The notes under the pieces were generated by a model. That model made no database searches and was not told where the DNA came from. It worked only from the letters and a program-made list of their open reading frames with translations. DNA of 64,000 bases, from assembly GCA_030248195.1 (NCBI GenBank), contig JASAND010030419.1, positions 1-64,000 of the forward strand. The letters are read 5' to 3'. The position numbers were made by a program, and so were the translations under genes. Each line of letters starts with the position of its first letter. Within the stretch, counting starts at the first letter, position 1. Shown in pieces: positions 22,994-33,700 of the stretch. Origin of the DNA: Trissonchulus latispiculum. Its lineage: Eukaryota > Nematoda > Enoplea > Enoplida > Ironidae.

Positions 22994-25900
22994 CGGGTAA
23001 TTTTATTGACACGGTCACTTTCTTGGCCGAAAACTCATTTTGTCTACGAAAGCTCCCCCATAAAAGTAGACTATTTGCAAATCTGTTTACGTCCACGGTT
23101 AGTTTCAACCGCCGCCCGATGGCGCGCCAGGTGTCATATCCCTAACTTTGTGTTATAGTAAACATAGCCTGTGTAGGCTTTGTCTAAAGTGCTGACAAGG
23201 CGCCCTTAGAGTCTAGATGTTTTATGACTGACAGATGCTACGCGCTAGGTTTCTAAAATTACAACGATCAAAGAGTGCTATTTAAAATCATTAGGTAGAC
23301 AATCTTTGTGTAATACGACTCTCTTTGTACTGCGTCCGACAATTTGACTATTCCAGCTTCCAGCTATGTTATACGCACACAAAGCAGCGCCAAGACAATA
23401 ATTGATTGCAGAAATATTTGCCCCAGATTTGTCTAAACGATGTCATTGACCGCTAAGGCGCATAGGTAATGAAAACCGCCTGTTTCATATTTTTATATAC
23501 GGACTATAAGCTATTCCTGTGGCCGCCAATAAACGAACTGGATATCGTACATTTCATTGAGAAATGCTGTAGTCGTGCGGAAGACAGTTTCAGTAGGTGC
23601 AGAGGGATCTTTTACGGATAACCAATACCAGGCCTTGTATCCGCAAAACTTGAAAAAAATAAACTGAAAATTTGTATGGGTTTGATTACCACGACGCTAA
23701 GTTAAATTATCGGACAATTTTTCTAATTGGCGAAATTAAATTTGTTTTGATTCATAAGGGGGGGGGGAGGTGGACCGAAACAGCTTTTGTCTAAGATGTT
23801 ACTGACAAGTTTTATTCTGGGATTTAAGAGGTAGTAGAAAATTAAACTGAAGTTAGAATTTGCATTCAGCGTTTTGCTGGTTTCGCATAAGCTTACATCT
23901 CAAGCTCACGATTGGGATCTTTTCAGGATAACCCACCCCAGGCCCAGATTCCGCAAAACTTGATCAAATGAGCTGAAATTTGGTATGGGTATGTTTTCGA
24001 CCACGCTGAGTTCAAATATCGCAAAATTTTTCGATTTCGCGGAATTCGATTTTTTCGATTCGTAAGGGGGGACCAAGGGGACCCGAAAAAATTTTTGTCT
24101 TCGATTTTGCTGAAAAGTTGCATTCAGGGGTTTTCGAGGTCGCATAACACGAATCTGAAATCCGTTTTTCGATTCAGCTTTTCGTTAGCTCAATATAAGC
24201 TAAAGTTCTAAGCTTAAGATGTAGCTTATACTGAGCTAAAGAAAAGCTGAATCGAAAAACGGATTTCAGATTCGTGTTCTGCGACCACGAAAACCCCTGA
24301 ATACAACTTTTCAGCAAAATCGAAGACAACAAATTTTTCGGGTCCCCTTGGTCCCCCCTTACGAATCGAAAAAATCGAATTTCGCGAAATCGAAAAATTT
24401 TTCGATATTTGAACTCAGCGTGGTTGAAAACATACTCATACCAAATTTCAGCTCATTTGATCAAGTTTTGCGGAATCTGGGCCTGGGGTGGGTTATCCTG
24501 AAAAGATCCCACGATTGTAGCTTACATTCAGGTAACGAACAGCTGAGTCGAAAAACGGGTTTCGGATTAATGTTTCATTGACCTCTCAAACCCCTGAATA
24601 CAACTTTTCACCAAAGTTTCACACAAAAATTTTTCGTTTACCTTTGGCCCCCCTTTACACTTAAAAACTAATAGTTTTTCACGAAATCTTAAAATGTAGC
24701 GATATCTCGTCTCTGCGTGGTGAAACGCATACCCATACCTAAATTCAGCGCATTTGAACAGGTCAGGAATCTATATATGTAGTCGGCCTAAATTACGTAT
24801 CTCTTTTTATCAAGCACACATGAAGGACAATTTTGTCTTTTCTAATTATATCGTCATTATAAGGTGCACGTCCATTTTAAAATGTATTTATAGCGTTTAA
24901 GAAATTACACACTTCCCGGACACCCTATAATGGAAACGAAGAGGCAACTATTCATAATGTTCTACTTCAAACTTTGTAGAATATAGTGGTTGATTTTAAT
25001 CGATGCGTGCTTTATAGTACTTAAATATGTGGAGATATGCAAATTTAAGAAGTCGACAGATTCTGTCTTCTAAATCTCGTTGGGTCGCAGGTCGTGGGCC
25101 ACGAGTCTGAGGCCGTGGGTCGCGGGTGCCCGCAGGTCACGAAATTTTGACACTCTTGCCACTCTGTGTAAGCTTATAACGAGGGGACAAAAGGCTGGGT
25201 AGAAAAACAGAATTCAGGTTATTGATCTACGGAACGGTAAACACCAATGACAGAGAGTCGCCGAAACAGTCCACAACCATTTTTAGGTTTCCTCCAACCC
25301 CTACAATCGAAAAATTTCGCATTCAACGAAATCGTTCGATGTCGCGATACTTTAACTCATTGTGGTCTTAAACACAGACACACCTTATTTTAGCGCAATT
25401 CTTCACGTTTTAAGGATTTAGAGTTCGAGGGGTGGGGGGTAACCGAGACAATATCCGATTGTTCGTTGACCTTTAACTTCGTTGACCGTACATCACTAGC
25501 GGCCACTGCACTAACGCCAACAAACGTTTATTGTACAATGCATCAGACAGTCAGATAAAAAATACATGTATAATAGGGTACATATGTAAGAGAGACAATG
25601 CTGCTAGGAAACAGTTTTAGCGTATATATTTCTATTTAACAATTTTATAGCAGATTCAACCAGATTAAAGAGTTTTCAACTTAATAACAGTTACTTGATT
25701 TAAGATTTTACAAGATTTAGGCTAAACAGAAATCAGTTCTCTGTCACCCCTGTTGATGATTCTGTAAAATTATACATTGTTTTCGGTTTTTTAAAAATTG
25801 AAATATAGAAAACAATAGGTGAACACATGACATTTGATCACAATATCGTGTGAGAACTCGCATACGCTAGAAACAATACTTCGGTATGAACTCAGACCCG

Positions 25901-26436
25901 AACCTCTGTTAGAGCATATAAGGCCATTAATTTATAAGGCGTCTTCAATAAAGGCGTTCTGTGAGCAAGGTATGTGTCCACATCACAACATCAGACTAAC
26001 ACAGACAACACTACTGGGATTAGCCTAGCACTGACATAGTGAAACAGAAAAAACGTCAAATAGCAGAGAATGACAGATCATTAACCTGGACATTTAAACA
26101 ACATGAATAACAAAAGCATGCGACGAAACGTTACAGTAGCTGTTCGTTTTTAGTTTGTATAATGCAATGTAGACCCCTAGATCATCCGAAACTAATGCAG
26201 ACTAGATTAACAGTTGCTTGTCTAGAATTAGCTCGTTTTATGAGAGAAGGAGACATTTTAGTTACATTTAAACCTGGTAAAGTCTATATCAGCATGGACA
26301 ACTGGTACGTATTTCCAAATATTTTTATGCGCTGTATAGATTGTATTATAAATGTAATTCTCGATTGTAGTCATCTATCCCCAGCGGCGATTTAGATGCT
26401 GATTACTTGACACAGACAGGTCTACGCAAACGCTGA
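22994..26436 (+). CDS. Multi-exon gene of unknown function (3' part well supported)
   Basis: The last three exons chain cleanly: 25855-25969 (leaves one base), 26154-26304 (takes two, leaves two), 26385-26436 (takes one, ends TGA). Introns are 184 and 80 bases; donors are GTATGT and GTACGT, acceptors TTTTTAG and TATCCCCAG. Key segments: LRYELRPEPLLEHIRPLIY, then MQTRLTVACLELARFM and ILVTFKPGKVYISMDN, ending CGDLDADYLTQTGLRKR. Two candidate upstream exons are 22994-23130 (FIDTVTFLAENSFCLRKLP, ending RRPMARQ before GTGTCA) and 23469-23596 (FLYTDYKLFLWPPINELD). The first joins the 25855 exon in phase 0; the second needs a different partner. Domains were not recognised. The block runs in the same direction as the primase, but a shared role is only a guess. 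Confidence 0.52.
23605..24774. mobile_element. Old foldback element, split by a younger copy of the same family
   Basis: Left arm from GGATCTTTTACGGATAACC at 23605 to about 23890. The right arm, from about 24520 to 24774, is its diverged complement (ACCCATACCTAAATTCAGC opposite GCTGAAATTTGGTATGGGT-type sequence). The outermost 35 bp of the right arm are gone. The younger element 23915-24509 sits in its loop. Confidence 0.65.
23915..24509. mobile_element. Foldback (hairpin) transposon, near-perfect palindrome
   Basis: Starts GGATCTTTTCAGGATAACC and ends with the exact complement; flanked by CACGATTG at 23907-23914 and 24510-24517 (8-bp target duplication). The two arms of about 270 bp pair almost perfectly around a loop of about 60 bases (ending AGCTTAAGATGTAGCTTATA). 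Hallmark inner boxes are CCCCTGAATACAACTTTTCA and CAGATTCGTGTTCTGCGACC. ORFs in the arms appear on both strands and are structural by-products. This is the best-preserved copy in the window. Confidence 0.85.
25085..25145. repeat. GGGTCGCGGGT-type GC patch
   Basis: GTCGCAGGTCGTGGGCCACG and following GGGTCGCGGGTGCCCGCAGG, matching the style of the patch at 6412-6508. Confidence 0.5.
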
Positions 26437-27351
26437 AACTTTCCTCCCACCCCGCTAACACAATTAACAAACACATACATAATTAAAACAATTTGCTAAA
26501 ACATGATCCTACAGTTCAACATCATGACACAAGTACATTGCTGTTTTATTACTAAAAGTATTTTTCCACAGATTAATATGAGTTAAAAGCCGTATGTATT
26601 TCAATGACAGAAGTGATCGTCAAGCATGCCTCCGCGCTACGCGTAGTCATATTGTTTAATCTGTGCATATTTTTAGCACAAGTACGTTACGCATTAGCAA
26701 CACAAACGATAATACGTAGCAAAACACAGTTTGTAAGCTGAGATGTTTATCGGCAGTTAGGCGTTTATGATGATTAGTAACGGGGTTGTTCTGACCAGCT
26801 AATGGAATCTCAGACACGGTCCAGGTGACACACATGGTGGTAAATGGTGGGAGAGTTGTCATAGCGTATAGAGAGATAAAGTTAACTTTGATTTTATGTA
26901 TATGTATACTACAAAAATTTGCATAAATACCCTTTCGCAAAGAAACATTGGATTTGGTCAAACGCTGAACTGAAACAAGTGGGAACGGACAGGGACTCCT
27001 ATGAGCACATATTTTTGACGGTATACTAAAATTTTTAAGGATGTCTGTCCAATCAGATCAACACTGCTACTACAGACACTTGTTTATACAGTACAGCTCA
27101 TGTCAAAGTGCGTTTGAGGCACAGTCCCAAACCTGGCTAAATGTCGCGAAATTGTCGACGTTTCGCTTCTAAATTCGCGAAATCTCACATAATCTTTGAG
27201 GATGTGGCTCCAAAAATTAACGACCGTTCGCGAAAAATTTCGCTTAATTTGCTTTAGTGGCACCACCTCAAACTCACATTGAAAATAACTGTACTGTACT
27301 TGCCAGCTGTACAAGGTATAAAACAATGACAGTTAAAACCATAAGGTGTGT
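26437..27351. other. Space between two convergent genes
   Basis: About 0.9 kb between the stop of the plus-strand gene and the stop of the minus-strand AT-hook gene. It must hold both 3' ends. A 101-codon minus ORF (26656-26961) has no motif or splice support. Confidence 0.5.
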
Positions 27352-27755
27352 TCACAGACAGCTGTTCCATAGAGTAGACAAAAGAATAGGATCAAGTTCT
27401 ATTCTGTGCTCTCCAGAAATGGGACACCCCGCTATTTCGAGAACGTAGCGAACTGTAGTGATTTGAACTGGCACCAACTGAGCCTTGGCAGCTCTGATGA
27501 AGGGCACAATGTCTGTATCCACGTCTCCCGGTGATTCGAATACCTCTTCGTAGTATTGGATTAGACAGACACCCGACTTGGTAAAAACATGTCGCAAGGT
27601 CGCAAGCCAACGATTGTATCCACTACCATCAGCATGCATGGCCAGCGCGACGGTCACACCTGAACGTAACTGCACAGGGTCCTCATATCGTTGAATAACG
27701 TTCCCTCCCCCTTCGTGGGTGGCAATAACAGTAGCGCCCACGGTTGTGTTCACAC
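27352..27755 (-). CDS. Terminal exon of the AT-hook gene
   Basis: 404 bases after the acceptor ACCTTTGTAG, ending in TGA. It begins with two bases completing a Gly codon; the longer ORF that runs upstream into the intron is not expected to be used. The product mixes hydrophobic strands with charged helices and has no transmembrane segment, so it looks like a folded soluble domain of about 130 residues. Confidence 0.62.
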
Positions 27756-30700
27756 CTACAAAGGTTAAAAAGACAAGATTATAATAAGCAGTAAAGGCAA
27801 ATTTACTCCACCCATTATTCTCCCACAATTTAGACCTATACATATTTCTGCTTAAAAGACATTAATCTTGCCAGACTGTGGTTTCCGGTCAGTATCTAAA
27901 TATGTTGAAAACATCTAAACGCCTAGACTGCAAAACATGATGATGTTTTTTGTCTGTATCTTTATTTGTTTCCCTCAAAAGTCACGTCCTAAGCTGTGGT
28001 GGTCTCGTACTTCCTGGATGTATCCCTATCAACAATATGATAGAGGCCCGCTCGCGTGGACAACTATAGGACAGCTTCTACTGTACCCGCATTATCCGGC
28101 TTAGCATCTGTAATGAATTTATCGTTCGGCAAAATGTCCACAGTATAACCCACGGGAGGCGTTCTCTTCCTTGTCTGCAGATTATCTGTTTTAAGCAAAA
28201 ATGTATACGTCTATTATAATAATAGATTAGCATAGCAATAATGCAACCAATGTATGTTTTGCTGACTTGTTTTCAACTTAACATTTTACGCACTTGTCTT
28301 TGCGATAATAACTACAATTAGCGAAGTAAAGAGAATGGGTTGCCACAACCCTTCCCCTTAGGGACACGGGGTTTTTCATAAGAATGCCCCAATATTTTGG
28401 TCGTAACTTCGCTAAACGTATTTCCCGAAACTACCAAAAACAGAAAAATTTGTTCAACTCGACGAGTTTTTTATTTTTTGTACCATATCGGTCACTTTGA
28501 AAAAATATTTAAAACCACGGATTTTCGTGGTGAATTCCTTGATTTAAAATTTTCCAGTCATAACTGTCGCCATACGCGTTTAACGAAAATGCCGTAAGCA
28601 CTAAAGTTGTTCAACTCGACGAGCTCTTTCATTTGAATACAGTATAGATTACTTTGGAAGACACCTTTAAAAATCCGGGTTTTCATGAATTCCCGGATTT
28701 TCAGTTTTTCGGCCACAACTTTCGCTAGGCACATATCCAGAAAATGTCGCATGAAGGAAAGTTGTCCAGCTCGACGAGCTCCTTCAGTTGAGCCTCACAT
28801 CGACCACTTTCGCAGAAATTTTAAAGATACGGAATTTTCCGGGCCGAATATCTCTCTACCCTTAAATTTTCCGTAAATTACGATTTAAGTTTCGAAATCT
28901 GCGTGGTCCTATTACCCTACGATCAGCTTTAGAAAGAAATCAGAGGCAAAAATGTTTCGGTCCAAAACACGGGTTTTCTGAAATTCCCGTATTTTTATTT
29001 TTACGGCCAAAACTTTCGCTAGGCACATTTTCGGAAAATGACGCAAGCAGGAAATTTATTCAGCTCGTCGATATCTTTCATTTGAGTATCATATTTACCA
29101 CTTTCGGACTATTTTTTTTATAATCCGGAATTTTCGGGGTCGAATATCTTTTAATCCGAAAATTTTCCGCAAACAACGATTTTATTTTCTAAACCAGCGT
29201 GGTCGAATTACCCTATGACCAATTTATAAGCTAAATCTTTGAAAAAAATTTTTACGTTTACCTAGCCCCCCCTTAACATTCTGAAAAAATCCGGGATTCG
29301 CTCAAGATTTCAGCTCAATCGACCTAGTCAAAATCGAGTTAGACACGACGGGCACGAATTTGTGAACAGTAATACGAAGAAAATTAAAAAATTTTTAATA
29401 ATCAACATGAAGAGAACATAGGAGTAAAAATCTTTAGGAAAAGGACTGTTACCCTCTCTGAGTGTGTTCTCAGATCTTAGCGTTGTCCGTAGACCCTACA
29501 GGATGGACTACATAGTAGATGTAAGATATTAAAGAAAATAACTTTTTGTAGGGTTGGGTGTCATAACGTTTACATATTATTCTTCTGCTTCATGCTACGA
29601 TCTGTTGGCTGGCCCAAACTGTGCCTGGTATAATAGAAATTTCCCAACAGTTCTTTATATTAAATGCAATGTAAATCATTAAATGTGTAAATGGACATGC
29701 TCATTTGAGCCATGTACTGTCACACAGCAGGACATTTACTGATCCGTTTCTACAAATTTAGCATAGCCGGATTGCATGCGCACAAAATTACAGTTGGCCT
29801 AGGTAAACCTGACAACGATAGTAGGGAACCACATACGTAACAGTACGTGCTCCATTGTCAGCTCACCCAGACTATTATTAGTGATGTGCCCTAATCGTGC
29901 ACCATCCTCTCCTGTTGTCTCCGTCAATTGAGTGTGTTCGCGGCTGGCACCTGAAATAAGAGCACCTGAGAGAATGCATAGTGGCAATCAAAATGTATAG
30001 GGAGGCATTTTGCCGGACCACACTGTAACAATCTATAGTCTATCAAACTTAAACTGGACCAAAAGAGTAAATTTTGTGGAGAGTTTATTATTCAAGTTAA
30101 GTATGACAATGTTTATATTTTCTGAAAGTTGAGAAAGCAGAGATTTCAAAAAATTTAAAAAATTCTAAAATTTTAGAATTGCAAATTTCTGAAATTTTAG
30201 AAACTGTACTAATAGAATAAATTAACGAAAAGTAGAAGAGTTTGGTATCGAACGAAAGGGCTCGTTCAGGAGAATACGAATATGTATCAATTATGCGGGT
30301 TTTTGGCGAGACGTGGTTACAGTGGGCCCATATCTCGAAAAACCAAAGTTGTTCTAATCGTAACAAACTTGGGCTCATTTTTACGCTCTCACCCCGATGA
30401 GTGAAAATTATAATTGGGTCATCGCTCAGAAATGCTTTCTGTGAAAGTTATTCATCTGTAAACCCCAAAAATGGGCTGTTTGGACACTTTTGCAGGGTTT
30501 AATCCAGGCTAGCGAAAGCTGTGAGGTGAATAAAATCAAGTCAGTGCGCTACATTTAGCGTCTCATCATTATAAACAACTACGTAAAAATTGCAGCTTTG
30601 GATCTTCATTAATGCGGAAGATAAGCTAATTTTAACAAACTTCAAAGAAGCCGCCGTGCCGGTTCCTTTAAAGTTTGTTTAAATTTGCTTATCTTACGCA

Positions 30701-33700
30701 TGCATGCATATCCAAAGCTGCAATTTTTACGTAGTTTTGTATAATGATGAGAAACGCAAAATGTAGCGCACTGGCTTGGCTTTATTTAGCTCACAGCTTT
30801 CGGTAGCCTGGATTAAACCCTACAAACATGTCCAAAGTCCATTTTTGAGGTTTAAAGAGGGATACCTTTCACAGACAACATTTCTGAGCGATGACCCAGT
30901 TATAACTTTCACTCAGCGTGAAGAGAGCTTTCAAATGAACCCAAGTTTTAAACTATTGTAGCAACTTTTATTTTTAGGGATATGGTCTCACTGGATCCAC
31001 GTGCCAGCCCCAAATCCTTTTAATTGAAACATATTCGTGTGCTCTTGAACGAGACCTTTTCGTGTGATACGAAAATCTTCTACTTTTCGTGTTTTTTTTC
31101 TTCCTCTACAATTTACTGATCCGTTTCTACAAATTTAGCATAGCCAGATTGCATGCGCACAAAATTACAGTTGGCCTAGGAAAACCTGACAACGATAGTA
31201 GGAAACCACATACGTAACAGTACGTGCTCCATTGTCAGCTTACCCAGACTATTATTAGTGATGTGCCCTAATCGTGCACCATCCTCTCCTGTTGTCTCCG
31301 TCGATTGAGTGTGTTCGCGGCTGGCACCTGAAATAAGAGCACCTGAGAGAATGCATAGTGGCAATCAAAATGTATAGGGAGGCATTTTGCCGGACCACAG
31401 TGTAACAACCTATAGTCTATCAAACTTAAACTGGACCAAAAGAGTACATTTTGTGCAGAGTTTATTATTCAAGTTAAGTATAACAATGTTTATATTTTCT
31501 GTAAGTTGAGAAAGCAGAGATTTCCAAAAATATAAAAAAAACTAAAATTTTAGAATTTCAAAGTTCTGAAATTTTAGAAACTGTAGGAATAGAAAAAATT
31601 AACGAAAAGTAGTCCAGTTTGGTATCAAACGAAAGGGCTCGTTCAGGAGAATACGTATATGTATCAATTATGCGGGTTTTTGGCGAGACGTGGTTACAGT
31701 GGGTCCATATTGCGAAAAACCAAAGTTTATATAATCGTTACAAACTTGGGCTCATTTATAGGCTCTCAACCCGCTGAGTGAAAATTATAATTGGGTCATC
31801 GCTCAGAAATGCTTTCTGTGAAAGTTATTCATCTGTAAACCCCAAAAATGGACTGTTTGGACACTTTTGTAGGGTTTAATTCAGGCTAGCGAAAGCTGTG
31901 AGGTGAATAAAATCAAGCTAGTGCGCTACATTTAGCGTCTCATCATTATAAACAACTACGTAAAAATTGAAGCTTTGGATCTTCATTAATGCGGAAGATA
32001 AGCTAATTTTAACAAACTTCAAAGAAGCCGCCGTGCCGGTTCCTTTAAAGTTTGTTTAAATTTGCTTATCTTACGCATGCATGCAGATCCAAAGCTGCAA
32101 TTTTTACGTAGTTTTGTATAATGATGAGACGCTAAATATAGCGCACTGGCTTGACTGTATTCAGCTCACAGCTTTCGGTAGCCTGGATTAAACCCTACAA
32201 GTGTGTCCAAACAGTCCATTTTTGAGGTTTAAAGAGGGATACCTTTCACAGACAGCATTTCTGAGCGATGACCCAGTTAGAACTTTCACTCAGCGTGAAG
32301 AGAGCTTTCAAAGGAATCCAAGTTTTAAACGATTGTAGCAACTTTTTTTTTCGGGATATGGTCCCACTGGATCCACGTGCCACCCCAAATCCTTTTAATT
32401 GAAACACATTCGTGTGCTCTTGAACGACACCTTTTCGTTTGATACGAAAATCTTCTACTTTTCGTGTTTTTTTTCTTCCTCTACAGTTTCAAAAAATTCT
32501 GAAATTTGTAATTCTAAAATTTTATAAATTTTTAAATTTTTTGAAATCTCTGATTTCTGAGCTTTCAGAAAATATATACATTGTCATACTTTACTTGAAT
32601 TAACTTTGTGGCAGAGTAATGCATCCTGTATTCTGTGGGTGTTCTCATGTTGGGGTAGAGTGGGGGGGGGGCGTCCACCGATATGGTTGGCTTTTAGCTA
32701 ACTACACTACTAAAATTTAAAACTTTAATAATGATTAACTTTGTCATGGGTTAGTACTTACCTGTAACAGCTGAATGCTCCGTTTCAGTTGCGCACGCTG
32801 TGGCGCTACCCTCTTCGTTGTGCACGGACGGCAATCTCTGTTTAGGTGGCCGGCCACGACGTTTATTAACAGCGGCTGCCGGTTCACTACTCTGGCAGAA
32901 TGCTAAAGCAATGTGTGCACGACGTATAGGAAGAACGGAGTGATACGGACAATGTTTTCAGCAAGAAGACTATTCATAACTGTGATCCGGTAACGTTTAA
33001 CGTGTACTTCTAAATTTCTCCACAGTGACGCAACATACATCTTTGCTTTTCTTGACATAGTCTGAAACGGACTCTGCGGTTATAATACGACCGCTGGCAG
33101 GATTTTTTTAGGTAAGGTACAGTAGACAAAGGATATTGCGTCGAGGAAGGGCCTCCTGAGTCCGTGTCATGTATGACATCTATCTCAACAGTCTGAGCAC
33201 ACCACTGCTGCGACATTCCGCGGATAAGAATCACGAAAACTTATTAACTGATTGTCAGCTAATTTAAAAGTCTTAGTCATGGATGATGATGTAGGGTGTA
33301 AGGCAGATACTACAAAAATTGCAATGCTAATTCTTTGTGTAATCATTCGTTAGCTTGTGTAATTAAGAAATATTAGTTTAATAATCTAAATTGACAAAAA
33401 TCTCAACGGAGATGCGAAAAATCTAAACAGTGTAGTCAACGTGTCATAGATTGAGCATATTTGCAACACTGATGTATAATTTCTGTATGTAAAAAATAAA
33501 GTTAAACGCCCATGCTCTGCGCGCACCTAAAAGTTTTCTTTATCAAATTTTTTCTTAATGGCAAAGCGAATATTTCGGGGAGGACGGTCGCCCACCGCCC
33601 TCCCCCAAAACACATAAAACACATTATGGTGATGTATATAAAAATCTTTATTCAATGAATACTTTTAGGGCTTTGCTAACGCATTAACTCCCTGCTTGTG

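Larger units (their letters stand above)
29734..32486. repeat. Tandem duplication, 2 x ~1377 bp
   Basis: Unit 1 is 29734-31110, unit 2 is 31111 to about 32486. Each starts ATTTACTGATCCGTTTCTAC and ends TTCTTCCTCTACA. Identity is high, with scattered substitutions. Each unit holds one S exon and most of a foldback element. Only the distal unit keeps the complete right arm of the foldback, so the breakpoint fell inside that arm. Confidence 0.85.

Noticed and set aside
27756..27843. Upstream extension of the terminal AT-hook-gene exon to the ATG at 27843
   Set aside because: The extension reads through the acceptor ACCTTTGTAG; the preceding exon at 28087-28185 joins in phase at 27755 and gives a longer coherent protein.
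28391..29335. CRISPR-like array
   Set aside because: Repeat units are degenerate, about 155 bp long and without distinct spacers; the genome is eukaryotic.
33010..33234. Coding exon between the two AT-hook exons
   Set aside because: No acceptor/donor pair gives the phases required between A2 and A1, and two frames are open over part of it; left as unassigned.
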